This document shows, piece after piece, positions 33,306 through 42,081 of a DNA stretch of 64,000 nucleotides (its first letter is position 1; each line of letters opens with the position of its first letter). The notes beneath the pieces are model-generated. The model was not told the DNA's origin, ran no database searches, and saw only the letters and a list, made by a program, of their open reading frames with translations. Made by a program: the position numbers and the translations under genes. Source of the DNA: Flavobacterium macacae (lineage in GTDB: Bacteria > Bacteroidota > Bacteroidia > Flavobacteriales > Flavobacteriaceae). The stretch is from assembly GCF_003865365.1 (NCBI RefSeq), contig NZ_RQVR01000004.1, forward strand, positions 1-64,000, in the 5' to 3' direction.

Positions 33306-34235
33306 TTATGTATCAACGCAGTTTTTTTGTTTTTCTGTAATTTCTTTCACCCAATATTCATAAGTGGTTCTTTCGATATATCTTTTGGCAATTAGTTCAT
33401 TTAGTTTGCTTTTTATCTGTAAAAGTAATTCAAATGCTATATCTTGATTTTCAAAGAAATAAAACATATCATCTAATAAAACACGAGCAGTTGACGCTGG
33501 TAACAAAACAAAAAGATAACCATAAAAATAATTATCATCTAATAAATTACCATTAGAATCACCTTTTGAAAATACTTTCGCTAAAATTTCCAACTCCTTA
33601 TCGTCCCATAATATTAAGTCAAGCTTTAATTGCTCAAAATCTTCTTTTGTAAATCTTTTAATGATGTTAATTGCTTTGTCAGATAGTCCGTCAATTTCAT
33701 CAAATGCTTGAAACGATATCGTTAATGAAGAGATTTCTTGCCTTAATTCACTTATTTTTTGTTTTATGATGTTATATTCAGTAGAAAGCTTTCGAGCCTC
33801 ATAAATTCTAGAGCATTGAATATTGTAGTACGGCATTTTATTATGTTCATTGACTTCAATCCAATTAATAATGGAGTTTAAAAGCTCAATTGGTTTTGGC
33901 TCACCTTTCAAAATCACATCAGAGGCATTTTCCAAAATATCCAATCTTTCAGATTCATCTTTTAAATTAGCTAATAAAAAAGTCAGAAAATAGCTTTGTT
34001 TGCTAAAGGTGATTTCATCCTTAAAACCATAAATAAAACACTCAACAAGAATTTCAATTTGTTCACTATTCCATTTAAGAACTTCCGATCCAAGGTTGGC
34101 TATGTCATCGCTATCAAAATCTTTGAATATCTTCAAGACATCAATATTTCCAATTATGTACCAATACTCACTATCTCCGTATTCGGTGTTAGTAATAAAA
34201 TCATAAAGGCGTTTTATTTTTGAATTTGTAATCAT
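33306..34235 (-). CDS. Hypothetical protein, possible immunity protein, two-unit family B
   Basis: This 309-residue protein contains the family-B helix pair twice: IFKDFDSDDIANLGSEVLKW in the first half and IIKRFTKEDFEQLKLDLILW in the second. They are joined by a coiled-coil segment around YNIIKQKISELRQEISSL. It looks like an internal duplication of the unit found singly in the 188-residue neighbour. It is acidic and soluble. Function is unknown. Confidence 0.6.
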   Translation of the reverse strand: MITNSKIKRLYDFITNTEYGDSEYWYIIGNIDVLKIFKDFDSDDIANLGSEVLKWNSEQIEILVECFIYGFKDEITFSKQSYFLTFLLANLKDESERLDILENASDVILKGEPKPIELLNSIINWIEVNEHNKMPYYNIQCSRIYEARKLSTEYNIIKQKISELRQEISSLTISFQAFDEIDGLSDKAINIIKRFTKEDFEQLKLDLILWDDKELEILAKVFSKGDSNGNLLDDNYFYGYLFVLLPASTARVLLDDMFYFFENQDIAFELLLQIKSKLNELIAKRYIERTTYEYWVKEITEKQKNCVDT

Positions 34236-34282
34236 TTTAAAAAGTTAGATTTAGTAATTAATATGCTCCATTTACTTCATCA

Positions 34283-34867
34283 TTAAACAGGTGTGATTGG
34301 TTCAGCATTTTGATAATAGCTTCCTACCTCTGACCAGCTAAAGCCATCTAAATCATTCAGATCATTCAGATACCAACAACCGGCATTTTTATTGTAGGTG
34401 CTGTCCATACTCTTTATTGTACCATCGCTATTGTAATCAAAAGTATAATATTCGTCTTTGTTAAAATAAAAACACTTTGAAACCGTGCCTGGAATCGGGT
34501 TTCCATTTGTTATACTTAGAGCTTGAAAAAATATTTGTCTACCAATACTGTTTTCTAAAATTTGTCCCATAAAAGCTAAATTACCATTAAAGTAATTTTG
34601 CTCTTTAATCATTTGGTAACTACCAAATGATTGTTCCAATGACATAATTTTGATAGTAATATCATTGGGAAACATTGCTAATATTTCAGGAATACTTTCA
34701 TTAATTTTAAAAAAGGTAACGTATGTAAGATTTCCTGATGCTATTTCTTTTTCTATCTTAGAAAGATTACCTTCTTTGGTAATCTCTATATAATCACCTA
34801 TTATTAATGCTTCTTCTTTTGTTATGCTTTCTCCATTCTTATTTTTATATTCAATTCTTGTTGCCAT
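34283..34867 (-). CDS. Array paralog B: cytoplasmic protein of the MAT-Y-N family
   Basis: This 194-residue protein starts MATRIEYKNKNGESITKEEA and ends FSWSEVGSYYQNAEPITPV. It is closest to the gene at 31111: both share DEYY.FDY..DGT...M.ST and the FSWSEVG ending. It lacks a signal peptide. Its start codon lies 2 bp after the stop of the gene at 34870. Confidence 0.7.
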   Translation of the reverse strand: MATRIEYKNKNGESITKEEALIIGDYIEITKEGNLSKIEKEIASGNLTYVTFFKINESIPEILAMFPNDITIKIMSLEQSFGSYQMIKEQNYFNGNLAFMGQILENSIGRQIFFQALSITNGNPIPGTVSKCFYFNKDEYYTFDYNSDGTIKSMDSTYNKNAGCWYLNDLNDLDGFSWSEVGSYYQNAEPITPV

Positions 34868-34869
34868 AA

Positions 34870-35481
34870 TTAAATTGGTATTATTGGTTCTGCATTTTTA
34901 TAATATTCAAATCCCTGCCATGTGAAATTATATGGATTATTACCGACTCCGATCTCGTTTGGTAATATAATATGATGATCAGTGTCAACAACATTGTTAG
35001 GGTCGAGCACGGTAAGTTTTTCGAAGTTTCCGGTCAAATCATCGTAGATAAATTCATATGTGATATTATTTTGTTCATCAAAATATGATTTTTCAAAATA
35101 GACTAACTGACTTGTTAATGGATCTAATGCCCTGTAATATATTGGATAAGGAGAGCCGTCATTATATACCTCAATATGCTTTTCTATTAACTCGTTCTTT
35201 AAATTATATGTTTCTTTATCATACCTTCTGTATATACCACTAATTACTTCATTTTTGAAAAATGAAATTGTGAAATTTGAGTACTTCTGTCTGATTTGAT
35301 TTGGATTTTCACTATGATCTAGATAATAATTGATATGCACTAGTTTTTGTTTATCAAATACCTCCTCAAATTTCAATTTATTATTAATGAGTGTTTGTTT
35401 GATATATTCATTTATAACTGAAGCTTGGTTTGCTGTAATAGATTCAGCGAAGCCATTTAAATATTTAGTTGTTGTTGCCAT
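34870..35481 (-). CDS. Array paralog C: cytoplasmic protein of the MAT-Y-N family
   Basis: This 203-residue protein starts MATTTKYLNGFAESITANQA and ends FTWQGFEYYKNAEPIIPI. The N-terminal third resembles paralogs A and B, while the C-terminus is nearly that of paralog D at 35484. It therefore looks mosaic. The middle is divergent, with YFEKSYFDEQNNITYEFIYD. It has no signal peptide and no assigned function. Confidence 0.7.
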   Translation of the reverse strand: MATTTKYLNGFAESITANQASVINEYIKQTLINNKLKFEEVFDKQKLVHINYYLDHSENPNQIRQKYSNFTISFFKNEVISGIYRRYDKETYNLKNELIEKHIEVYNDGSPYPIYYRALDPLTSQLVYFEKSYFDEQNNITYEFIYDDLTGNFEKLTVLDPNNVVDTDHHIILPNEIGVGNNPYNFTWQGFEYYKNAEPIIPI

Positions 35482-35483
35482 AA

Positions 35484-36071
35484 TTAAACAGGTATTATCG
35501 GTTCTGCGTTTTTATAGTATTCAAATCCTTCCCAGGTAAATTTTATGTCAGGTTTGCCAATATCCCAGCCAAATATATCCCCTTGTGGATCTTGGTAATT
35601 ATGAATCATAAAGCAACTGCCATCTTCATTATACTCAAATACGTATTTCAATTCCCCGGTTTCGTAATAATTTTTATCGGTTTCGGTACTGATTTGAGAT
35701 AATTGTCCGTCTACTAATTTGTATTTTGTAAAGCATATACACTCGCCATTACTGTTTTCAACACTTACATTTTTATCCGTTTCAATTCCATCTTTATGAT
35801 TTTTGTACTCTGTTATTTTAAAAGAATTTTCAAAATATTCATAGACGATGGTAGCATTTATTTCATTCTTTAAAATATCCGTTATTTCATACTGACTATA
35901 AGCATAATAAAGCGTTTGATATAGTTGATCGTCCTGATAACGCTTTTCAAAAATTATTTTTTCATTAATAAAAAACAATTCTGAATGATAGTTTTCACCG
36001 TAAGGCAGTTTTTTATTTTTGACAGAAATTTCTTTGTCATTCTTTATTAAAAAATCTGGAATTCTATTCAT
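35484..36071 (-). CDS. Array paralog D
   Basis: This 195-residue protein starts MNRIPDFLIKNDKEISVKNK, a different N-terminus, and contains IFEKRYQDDQLYQTLYYAYS and EYNEDGSCFMIHNYQDPQGD, ending WEGFEYYKNAEPIIPV. The repeated Tyr-rich strands resemble the MORN-like repeats of antitoxin or immunity proteins. Its 3' 280 bp are the template of the pseudogene at 31737-32080. It is the first gene of the cytoplasmic array. Confidence 0.7.
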   Translation of the reverse strand: MNRIPDFLIKNDKEISVKNKKLPYGENYHSELFFINEKIIFEKRYQDDQLYQTLYYAYSQYEITDILKNEINATIVYEYFENSFKITEYKNHKDGIETDKNVSVENSNGECICFTKYKLVDGQLSQISTETDKNYYETGELKYVFEYNEDGSCFMIHNYQDPQGDIFGWDIGKPDIKFTWEGFEYYKNAEPIIPV

Positions 36072-36101
36072 AATAATTTGGTATGTTTTCTCAATCTGTT
36101 A

Positions 36102-36992
36102 CTATTTCTCATAATAAATTATTATCAAATCTTTTTCGGTAATGGGTTGATAGGTATTTACTTCTGCTCCTACAATGTTTTTGTTTCGTAGCTTCTTAAA
36201 TCTGAATTTCTCTTTTTTGATAATATCAACAGCCTGAACGTATTTTTCTTTTTTGTAATCAACACCAAGCAGCATAATTCCCTCCAATGCCAACAGGTTG
36301 ACTTTGCTGTCATAATCAATTCCATTATTGTAATTGTTCAGATAATCAGTTACCGCTTTTTCTTTGGATGAAATTTCTATAATTTCCGGTCTTCCCAATC
36401 CGCAAGTGCCAAAGGTTTGAATGTATTTATTCTCTGTTGGATGTTTTTGGTCGTATTCAAACTTGCCCAATAGTAATTCGGTTTTGGTTTTGCTGTTTAC
36501 GGAATTTGAGTTTAGTACAGCAAATAAATTGATCTGGTTTTCTATCAAATAGATTCTTTCATTTTTTGATACCTGAAAATGCTGAAACAAATCCTGCGTT
36601 TTATCTTCTGAAAAAATAGCATTCCAGATAGAATCTTTTTCCTCTTTACTTAAAACATAAGTGTTTTTATAGATTGGCGGAATAGATGATTTTGGTTCTG
36701 GGTATTTACCATTCAAAGTTGAAATGATATTGATGAAAGAATCTTTTGCAACCACAAGCGAATCCTGCCCGAAAGCGAAATTTGATAAACTATCCGAAGA
36801 AGCCTTCAGATTTAAAATAGTTTTTCCATAGTTCGGACAACAAGGACAATCTGTCTGACAACAGATATGACTGTGTGCACAATCACGTGAAGACAAACGA
36901 AATTTATCCTCAAAACTTATTGAATCATTCTGCCCGAAAGCAAAATGAGATATGAAAAGAAGAATAAAAAATGTGAATAGTTTTTGTTTCAT
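36102..36992 (-). CDS. Secreted cysteine-rich hypothetical protein
   Basis: This 296-residue protein has the signal peptide FTFFILLFISHFAFGQ shared with the downstream array. A cysteine/histidine cluster DCAHSHICCQTDCPCCPNYG at about residues 37-56 could bind metal. A second copy of the signal-end sequence occurs inside the mature part as LSNFAFGQDS, suggesting an internal duplication. The rest is helical. I recognise no family. Confidence 0.65.
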   Translation of the reverse strand: MKQKLFTFFILLFISHFAFGQNDSISFEDKFRLSSRDCAHSHICCQTDCPCCPNYGKTILNLKASSDSLSNFAFGQDSLVVAKDSFINIISTLNGKYPEPKSSIPPIYKNTYVLSKEEKDSIWNAIFSEDKTQDLFQHFQVSKNERIYLIENQINLFAVLNSNSVNSKTKTELLLGKFEYDQKHPTENKYIQTFGTCGLGRPEIIEISSKEKAVTDYLNNYNNGIDYDSKVNLLALEGIMLLGVDYKKEKYVQAVDIIKKEKFRFKKLRNKNIVGAEVNTYQPITEKDLIIIYYEK

Positions 36993-37067
36993 TTGGGGGT
37001 TAATATTTGTGATATTTATTTAATGCTTTTCCTTAAAGCTGATAGAATTACTCTGTACTAATCATTT

Positions 37068-38219
37068 TTAATAAGCATGATAATTCAGCTCTTTCACATC
37101 AAGATTGTTTGAATTTCTGTAGAATGATATTGATTCTTCAGGAACCAAAACAGTAACAGCTTTTGTGCGTCCTGCAAAAATGCCCATTTGAATATCTACT
37201 GGTTTTATGGATAAGATTTTTAGTGTTTTCAGGGCATCGCATTGTACAAAAGCGGACATTCCAATTGTAGTTACATTTTCAGGCAAAGTAATTTCTGTTA
37301 GCTTTTTACATCTAAAAAATGCCCAAGGCTCAATTTTAGTAACGCTTTTTTCTATCATAACTTCTGATTTTGTTTCCGGACATTTTATCAAAATCGTTTT
37401 ATCATAATTGTACAAAATACCATCAACAGATGAAAAATGTTGGTTGTGTTCATCTACAATGAACGACTCTATTGCATCGCAGCCATTGAATGCTGATAGT
37501 CCTATCCATTCAACATTGGCAGGAATATGAAAAACTTTGAGTGCGGAACAGTTGACAAAAGCGTGGTGAGGAATGCTATTAACAGCATCAGGTAAATCCA
37601 TTTTCGTTATGTTTTTATTGCCCTCAAATGATTCGGTAACGAACGATGTAACAGAATCAGGAAATTCATAAAAAGCTCTTGTATCTGGAAGCTTGATAAG
37701 GGTTTTTATTTCCTTATCGTATAACACACCATCCAAAGAAGTAAAGTGCTGATTATTTTTATCCACTTCTATGGAAGTTAGGCGCTCACAACCTGAAAAA
37801 GCATACTGACCGATGAAAGCAACGTTTTCGGTAATATTAATTGATTTAAGTAGTTTGCAATTGGTAAAAGCAGTTGCATCTATCTGTGTTACAGATACAG
37901 GAATATTTATATCTTTTAATGCTTTACAATCTTCAAATGCTCTTTGCCGTATGGTATGAATGGTATTGGGCAGTTTAACAGAAAGAAGCCCGGAAGATTC
38001 ATTGAAAGCTGCGTAACCTATTTCCTCAACAGTATATTCCTGGTTTTGGTAGGTTATCTTTTCAGGAATGCTTATATGTCCTTCATAATTCCCTTGTATT
38101 ACTACAGCTTTGGCGTTTGGCATCAGTTGATAACTGATCTTATCTATTTCTATCGTCTGCCCGAAAGCAAAATGCGATAGAGAGATAAAGCAAAGGATTA
38201 TGAATAGTTTAGTTTTCAT
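37068..38219 (-). CDS. Secreted leucine-rich repeat protein, BspA type
   Basis: This 383-residue protein has the signal peptide FIILCFISLSHFAFGQ. It carries about a dozen LRR_5 (BspA/TpLRR) repeats of the form AFxxCxxLxxIxIPxxVxxIGxxAF, for example SVTQIDATAFTNCKLLKSIN and TKIEPWAFFRCKKLTEITLP. BspA-type repeats mediate surface adhesion and protein binding. There is no visible T9SS C-terminal sorting domain, so it may stay periplasmic. The start is placed at the ATG at 38219, aligned with the signal peptide, rather than an ATG 12 bp upstream. Confidence 0.87.
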   Translation of the reverse strand: MKTKLFIILCFISLSHFAFGQTIEIDKISYQLMPNAKAVVIQGNYEGHISIPEKITYQNQEYTVEEIGYAAFNESSGLLSVKLPNTIHTIRQRAFEDCKALKDINIPVSVTQIDATAFTNCKLLKSINITENVAFIGQYAFSGCERLTSIEVDKNNQHFTSLDGVLYDKEIKTLIKLPDTRAFYEFPDSVTSFVTESFEGNKNITKMDLPDAVNSIPHHAFVNCSALKVFHIPANVEWIGLSAFNGCDAIESFIVDEHNQHFSSVDGILYNYDKTILIKCPETKSEVMIEKSVTKIEPWAFFRCKKLTEITLPENVTTIGMSAFVQCDALKTLKILSIKPVDIQMGIFAGRTKAVTVLVPEESISFYRNSNNLDVKELNYHAY

Positions 38220-38709
38220 TTTTATGTTCAATTTTTATGAGTTCGTTGATTGAGGTTCGGGAACCATAATAAAATCCTTTTCCTATATAATCTACTTCAA
38301 AAGCTCCGTCCTCTTTGTTTCTGTATATATGCACGTTAGGCGTATTAAAAGAGAACATAATTTTCTTATTGAAATCATATTTTATATATGGCAGTGATGA
38401 TGAAACAAGATAAAACATATAAATTTTATCCTCTTTTTGAGAACTAAAAATAATTGTAGGAAAAGACGGAGCTGCCCACCATTTGTGATCCGCTTTCAAT
38501 ATTAAAGAATTTGAAGACGTGTCAGTTTCAAAATGTATTTCGTTGAATTTACTGCGATCCGTTTGAGAATAGAATACTTCAATATGCTCAACAGAAATAT
38601 CCCTATCAAAAGTTATTTTTAGATTTATTAATCCACCATCATTAGTCTGCCCGAAAGCAAAATACGATAGAGAGACAAGAATAAGGATTATGTATAGTTT
38701 ATTCTGCAT
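38209..38709 (-). CDS. Secreted array protein, family S1, copy 1
   Basis: This 166-residue secreted protein (signal IILILVSLSYFAFGQ) has a beta-rich mature part with ISVEHIEVFYSQTDRSKFNE, WWAAPSFPTIIFSSQKEDKI and a conserved tail VHIYRNKEDGAFEVDYIGKG then SRTSINELIKIE. It is a close tandem paralog of the next gene upstream; the last 70 residues are nearly identical. It overlaps both neighbours by about 11 bp. Function is unknown. Confidence 0.72.
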   Translation of the reverse strand: MQNKLYIILILVSLSYFAFGQTNDGGLINLKITFDRDISVEHIEVFYSQTDRSKFNEIHFETDTSSNSLILKADHKWWAAPSFPTIIFSSQKEDKIYMFYLVSSSLPYIKYDFNKKIMFSFNTPNVHIYRNKEDGAFEVDYIGKGFYYGSRTSINELIKIEHKNEN

Positions 38710-39202
38710 TATTCATTTCAATTTTTATGAGTTCATTGATTGAGGTTCGGGAACCAAAATAAAATCCTTTTCCTATATAATCTACTTCAAAAGCTCCATC
38801 CTCCTTGTTTCTGTATATATGCACGTTAGGCGTATTAAAAGAGAATAGAATTTTCTTGTTGAATTTATCTTCTACATAAGGTGGCGAATATGATGAAACG
38901 AGATAAAACATAAAAGTTTTGTCTTTCTGCGGATAACTAAAAACAATTATTGGAAATGAAGGAGCAGCCCACCAATGATGATAACCTTTAATATTCAAAG
39001 TGTTATCGGTATTTTCTTTAGTGTAGTACATATTTTTAAAATCACTGCCATCATCTTTTACGTAGTACACGTCAATATCCTTTATTGAAATTTCCTTATC
39101 AAAAGCTATTTTGAGGTTTATTGTTCCGCTGCCGTTAGTCTGCCCGAAAGCGAAATGCGATAAGGAAATAAGGAAAAGAATTATGGATAGTTTAGTTTTC
39201 AT
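38699..39202 (-). CDS. Secreted array protein, family S1, copy 2
   Basis: This 167-residue protein has the signal peptide SIILFLISLSHFAFGQ and the same domain as the gene at 38209: ISIKDIDVYYVKDDGSDFKN, HHWWAAPSFPIIVFSYPQKD, and the shared C-terminal tail. Differences are concentrated between residues 30 and 120, while the signal and tail are conserved. It overlaps its neighbours by about 11 bp in a long translationally coupled chain. Function is unknown. Confidence 0.72.
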   Translation of the reverse strand: MKTKLSIILFLISLSHFAFGQTNGSGTINLKIAFDKEISIKDIDVYYVKDDGSDFKNMYYTKENTDNTLNIKGYHHWWAAPSFPIIVFSYPQKDKTFMFYLVSSYSPPYVEDKFNKKILFSFNTPNVHIYRNKEDGAFEVDYIGKGFYFGSRTSINELIKIEMNNAE

Positions 39203-39668
39203 AGCTATATGTTTTGAAAAAAGAATGAGTCCTATTGAATTTTGCTTTTTGCTTACCTGCTTTAAATTTTTTGAAAATGATTTCTGTATAAGACTCTTCT
39301 ACAGGTTTTTCGGTGTGCATTAATTCAATTTCGTTCGTCTTTTTGTTTTTTCTGTAAATAATCGTTCTTAATCCGTTCTGATGAATTGCAGAACAAGGTC
39401 TGCTAAATTGTTGTGTCAAAACAAGTTTATTTCTATTGCCGATTTGAACAAACTCACTATCATTAGGAATTCCTAATAAGCTGAAATCTTGAACATAATA
39501 TTCTAAATCTATTTTCACAAAATCCTAATCTTCAATAAAAAAACGATATTCATATTTTATCGTATCTACTTGTTCCAAAGCTATACGATAACGACAAACC
39601 GGTCCCTGCCCGAAAGCAAAATGCGACAGAGAAATAAGGAAAAGGATTATGTATAGTTTCAGGTTCAT
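39192..39668 (-). pseudogene. Secreted array protein with an in-frame stop
   Basis: A complete 159-codon frame starts at the ATG at 39668 with signal peptide YIILFLISLSHFAFGQ and continues GPVCRYRIALEQVDTIKYEY. It meets a single TAG at 39525-39527 and then continues with DFVKIDLEYYVQDFSLLGIP to 39192. The remaining 3' frame can only start at a GTG (39518) and would lack a signal. Both ends keep the coupled overlaps of the array, so this is a recent nonsense mutation. The intact product would be an S-type secreted protein. Confidence 0.8.
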
Positions 39669-40216
39669 TATTTTGGATTGATTTTTATAAAAGTATTGTT
39701 AGCAGTAATAACTCCGAGTATTTCCGGAGATATTTGAATTAATGGTACTTGTGCTACCTTGTACACTCTTTTATTGTTTTCCCATTTAAAATCTACTTTG
39801 ATAAAATAGGGATGGTTTGAGTTGGTAAAGAGAATTTCCTTATCCATATCATCCTTCAGAAATGTTTCCGTTTCGCTGATAAGATAAAACAATCGGTAGG
39901 TTTCAACTTTTTCGTTTGAACCATTTAAAGGTTTGTCTTCTTTGAATGAGAAAATTAGGGTTGGGAAATAATTTCCTGCACCTGCAATAGAATGGTTTAC
40001 TCCGTTAAATATGATTTCGTTCTCCTCGTTTGTTTCATAGTTAATTGAAGTAATCCTATTGGCACTATATTCCGTATAAAAGATTTGAAGCTGCTCAACC
40101 GGTATGCTATTATCAAATTTGACTTTGAAATTAAAAGTATGACTGTCTCCTCGCTGTCCGAAAGCAAAATGCGAAAGGGAAAGGAGGAAAAGGATTATAG
40201 ATAGTTTAGTTTTCAT
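39668..40216 (-). CDS. Secreted array protein, family S2
   Basis: This 182-residue protein has the signal peptide SIILFLLSLSHFAFGQ and a beta-rich mature part. IPVEQLQIFYTEYSANRITS and the FPTLIFSFKEDK segment align loosely with family S1 (the position of WWAAPSFPTIIFS). It is therefore a remote relative of S1. Its stop overlaps the next start (TAATG). Function is unknown. Confidence 0.7.
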   Translation of the reverse strand: MKTKLSIILFLLSLSHFAFGQRGDSHTFNFKVKFDNSIPVEQLQIFYTEYSANRITSINYETNEENEIIFNGVNHSIAGAGNYFPTLIFSFKEDKPLNGSNEKVETYRLFYLISETETFLKDDMDKEILFTNSNHPYFIKVDFKWENNKRVYKVAQVPLIQISPEILGVITANNTFIKINPK

Positions 40217-40784
40217 CTTGTAATTCTAATTTAACGAGTTTGTTTTTCGGTCTCGGTTCATATTCGTTTTCTCTTAGTTTGTGTATTGATTTATCTGCTT
40301 TTACTTGAATGATTTCATAAGGAGGCGTTTCTATTAAACGAACTTTACCTTCTTTTTTAAGTATTGGCACCAAGAAATGATTTAGGTCAATCAATCCCAA
40401 ATCATATTGTTGTCTTCCTGCTGTTGATTGAACACATTCAAAATAAACAGGAATTAATTTTTCAGTGCCATTAAATATTACGTTTATATAAATCTCAGGG
40501 CATTTATATTTACGATAGTAATATGCTCCGAACGTCATAAAAATAGCACGAAAAGTAAATTCTTTACTAATAGTATCATAGTATATACTTACCTCTACAT
40601 TTTCAGATTGAGTATATTCTTCTTCTACCAAGAAGTCTATTTTTTCAACTTTAGTGCCTGTTTTCTCAATACTGTCATTGATTTTGAATTTCACTTCACA
40701 ATCATACGAAGCCAGTCTTTGCCCGAAAGCAAAATGCGAAAGGGAAAGGAGGAAAAGGAATGTGAGTAGTTTAGTTTTTATCAT
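40206..40784 (-). CDS. Secreted array protein, unique sequence
   Basis: This 192-residue protein has the signal peptide LTFLFLLSLSHFAFGQ followed by RLASYDCEVKFKINDSIEKT and a beta-rich region containing YYRKYKCPEIYINVIFNGTE. It ends with a basic tail, NEYEPRPKNKLVKLELQDEN. There is no clear relation to S1 apart from the signal. It overlaps both neighbours (11 bp and 4 bp). Function is unknown. Confidence 0.68.
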   Translation of the reverse strand: MIKTKLLTFLFLLSLSHFAFGQRLASYDCEVKFKINDSIEKTGTKVEKIDFLVEEEYTQSENVEVSIYYDTISKEFTFRAIFMTFGAYYYRKYKCPEIYINVIFNGTEKLIPVYFECVQSTAGRQQYDLGLIDLNHFLVPILKKEGKVRLIETPPYEIIQVKADKSIHKLRENEYEPRPKNKLVKLELQDEN

Positions 40785-41503
40785 TTTTCAGTTTCTTTAA
40801 TATAATTAATGAGTCTTTTTGATGGTTCGGTTCTGTTATAATCAAAACCCGAATCATAGTGTACATCTGGAGAAAACCGTAGTAGTTCTTTGTCATTTAC
40901 TTTATATAGTAAATTCAATGCTTCGTCATTTAATCCTTTCTTGAATTTAATTTGTGCTAACCTTAGTCTTGATGCGTGGATAAACCTTAACCTATCATCT
41001 TGAATTTTTAAGTCTTCAATAAACGCAAAAATACGCTCCGCTTTTTCGGTTTCATTAATTGCCTGAAGCCACTTGGCTTCTGCGTACTTTACTTCTAAAT
41101 TTTCTAATGAAATGGTATCATTCAGCTCGATATTTAATAGCTCAAAGCCTTTGGCTACCTTTTTAAAAAAATCGGGTTGCCTGGAATAGTTGAATGATCC
41201 GAGTAATTCCCATTCGTTATCCGTTTTTTTATTATAATCAGCTTGTTTCAAATTAATTGGATGTACAACAAAATCAATACTATACCTGTCAATATCTATC
41301 CCCTCTTTATCCAGATAGCCCATTGTAATTATAAGAAGTGATGCTTTGAATTTCGCAGGATCAATCTCATCTAATGTGTGATTTTCTATGTATTCGATAG
41401 CAGGATAAAATTCTACGTACATAAAATACTCCTCGGGTCCAATGCGTTGAGCATTCACGTTGAGGAAAGAGCATATCGAAATTAAAAGTATCAGATTTTT
41501 CAT
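40781..41503 (-). CDS. Secreted TPR-like hypothetical protein
   Basis: This 240-residue protein has a different signal peptide (LILLISICSFLNVNAQ). The mature part has helical pairs such as LEVKYAEAKWLQAINETEKA and RLRLAQIKFKKGLNDEALNL that resemble tetratricopeptide repeats near the C-terminus. TPRs mediate protein contacts. It is the one member of this stretch without the FGQ-type signal, and its stop overlaps the next start. Confidence 0.65.
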   Translation of the reverse strand: MKNLILLISICSFLNVNAQRIGPEEYFMYVEFYPAIEYIENHTLDEIDPAKFKASLLIITMGYLDKEGIDIDRYSIDFVVHPINLKQADYNKKTDNEWELLGSFNYSRQPDFFKKVAKGFELLNIELNDTISLENLEVKYAEAKWLQAINETEKAERIFAFIEDLKIQDDRLRFIHASRLRLAQIKFKKGLNDEALNLLYKVNDKELLRFSPDVHYDSGFDYNRTEPSKRLINYIKETEK

Positions 41504-41507
41504 TGTT

Positions 41508-42071
41508 TTATTTTGATGGGTTAACCTTTATTAATTTATTGCTGATGGACATTTCATAAACAGGTAAAAAATAATGTGGCTTATTTGATATATCATATCG
41601 TATTTTCCCATTGACATTTTCATATCGAATGATGATGTTAGGATTTTCATTAGAAAATATCAGTTTCTCCCGAAAATCTTCATCAGCCGTACTAAATCCT
41701 GCTCTTGAAATAACTAAATAATACAAGTTCTGGATTTCTGCTTCTTCTTTTTCTATTTTTGTTAAACCCTCAAAATGGGAATCATAAATCTTTTTTCCCT
41801 TATGAGAAAATACAATAACAGGCATACCCGCTCCCACAACGTAATGATGATGTCCCGAAATTTCAATAGTATTTCTTAAACTATCCGGTTTGAAACTTAT
41901 TCTTTCTACATTATTATTTAAGGCTTGGTAATAATACACTTCAATTTCTTCAACAGGAATATCATCTTCAAATGCGACACTGATGAAAAAATCACTTGAA
42001 GCAGAAGCCTGCCCGAAAGCCACACCCGAAAAGAGTATAAAGGCAATAATTATGTATAGTTTTTGTGTCAT
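41508..42071 (-). CDS. Secreted array protein, family S1-like
   Basis: This 187-residue protein has the signal peptide YIIIAFILFSGVAFGQ and a mature part with IPVEEIEVYYYQALNNNVER and HHHYVVGAGMPVIVFSHKGK, matching the S1/S2 pattern. It ends with YDISNKPHYFLPVYEMSISN and a short tail. The ATG at 42071 is chosen because it places the signal peptide as in the paralogs; an upstream ATG at 42089 is also in frame. Function is unknown. Confidence 0.7.
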   Translation of the reverse strand: MTQKLYIIIAFILFSGVAFGQASASSDFFISVAFEDDIPVEEIEVYYYQALNNNVERISFKPDSLRNTIEISGHHHYVVGAGMPVIVFSHKGKKIYDSHFEGLTKIEKEEAEIQNLYYLVISRAGFSTADEDFREKLIFSNENPNIIIRYENVNGKIRYDISNKPHYFLPVYEMSISNKLIKVNPSK

Positions 42072-42081
42072 TTTTGTTATA

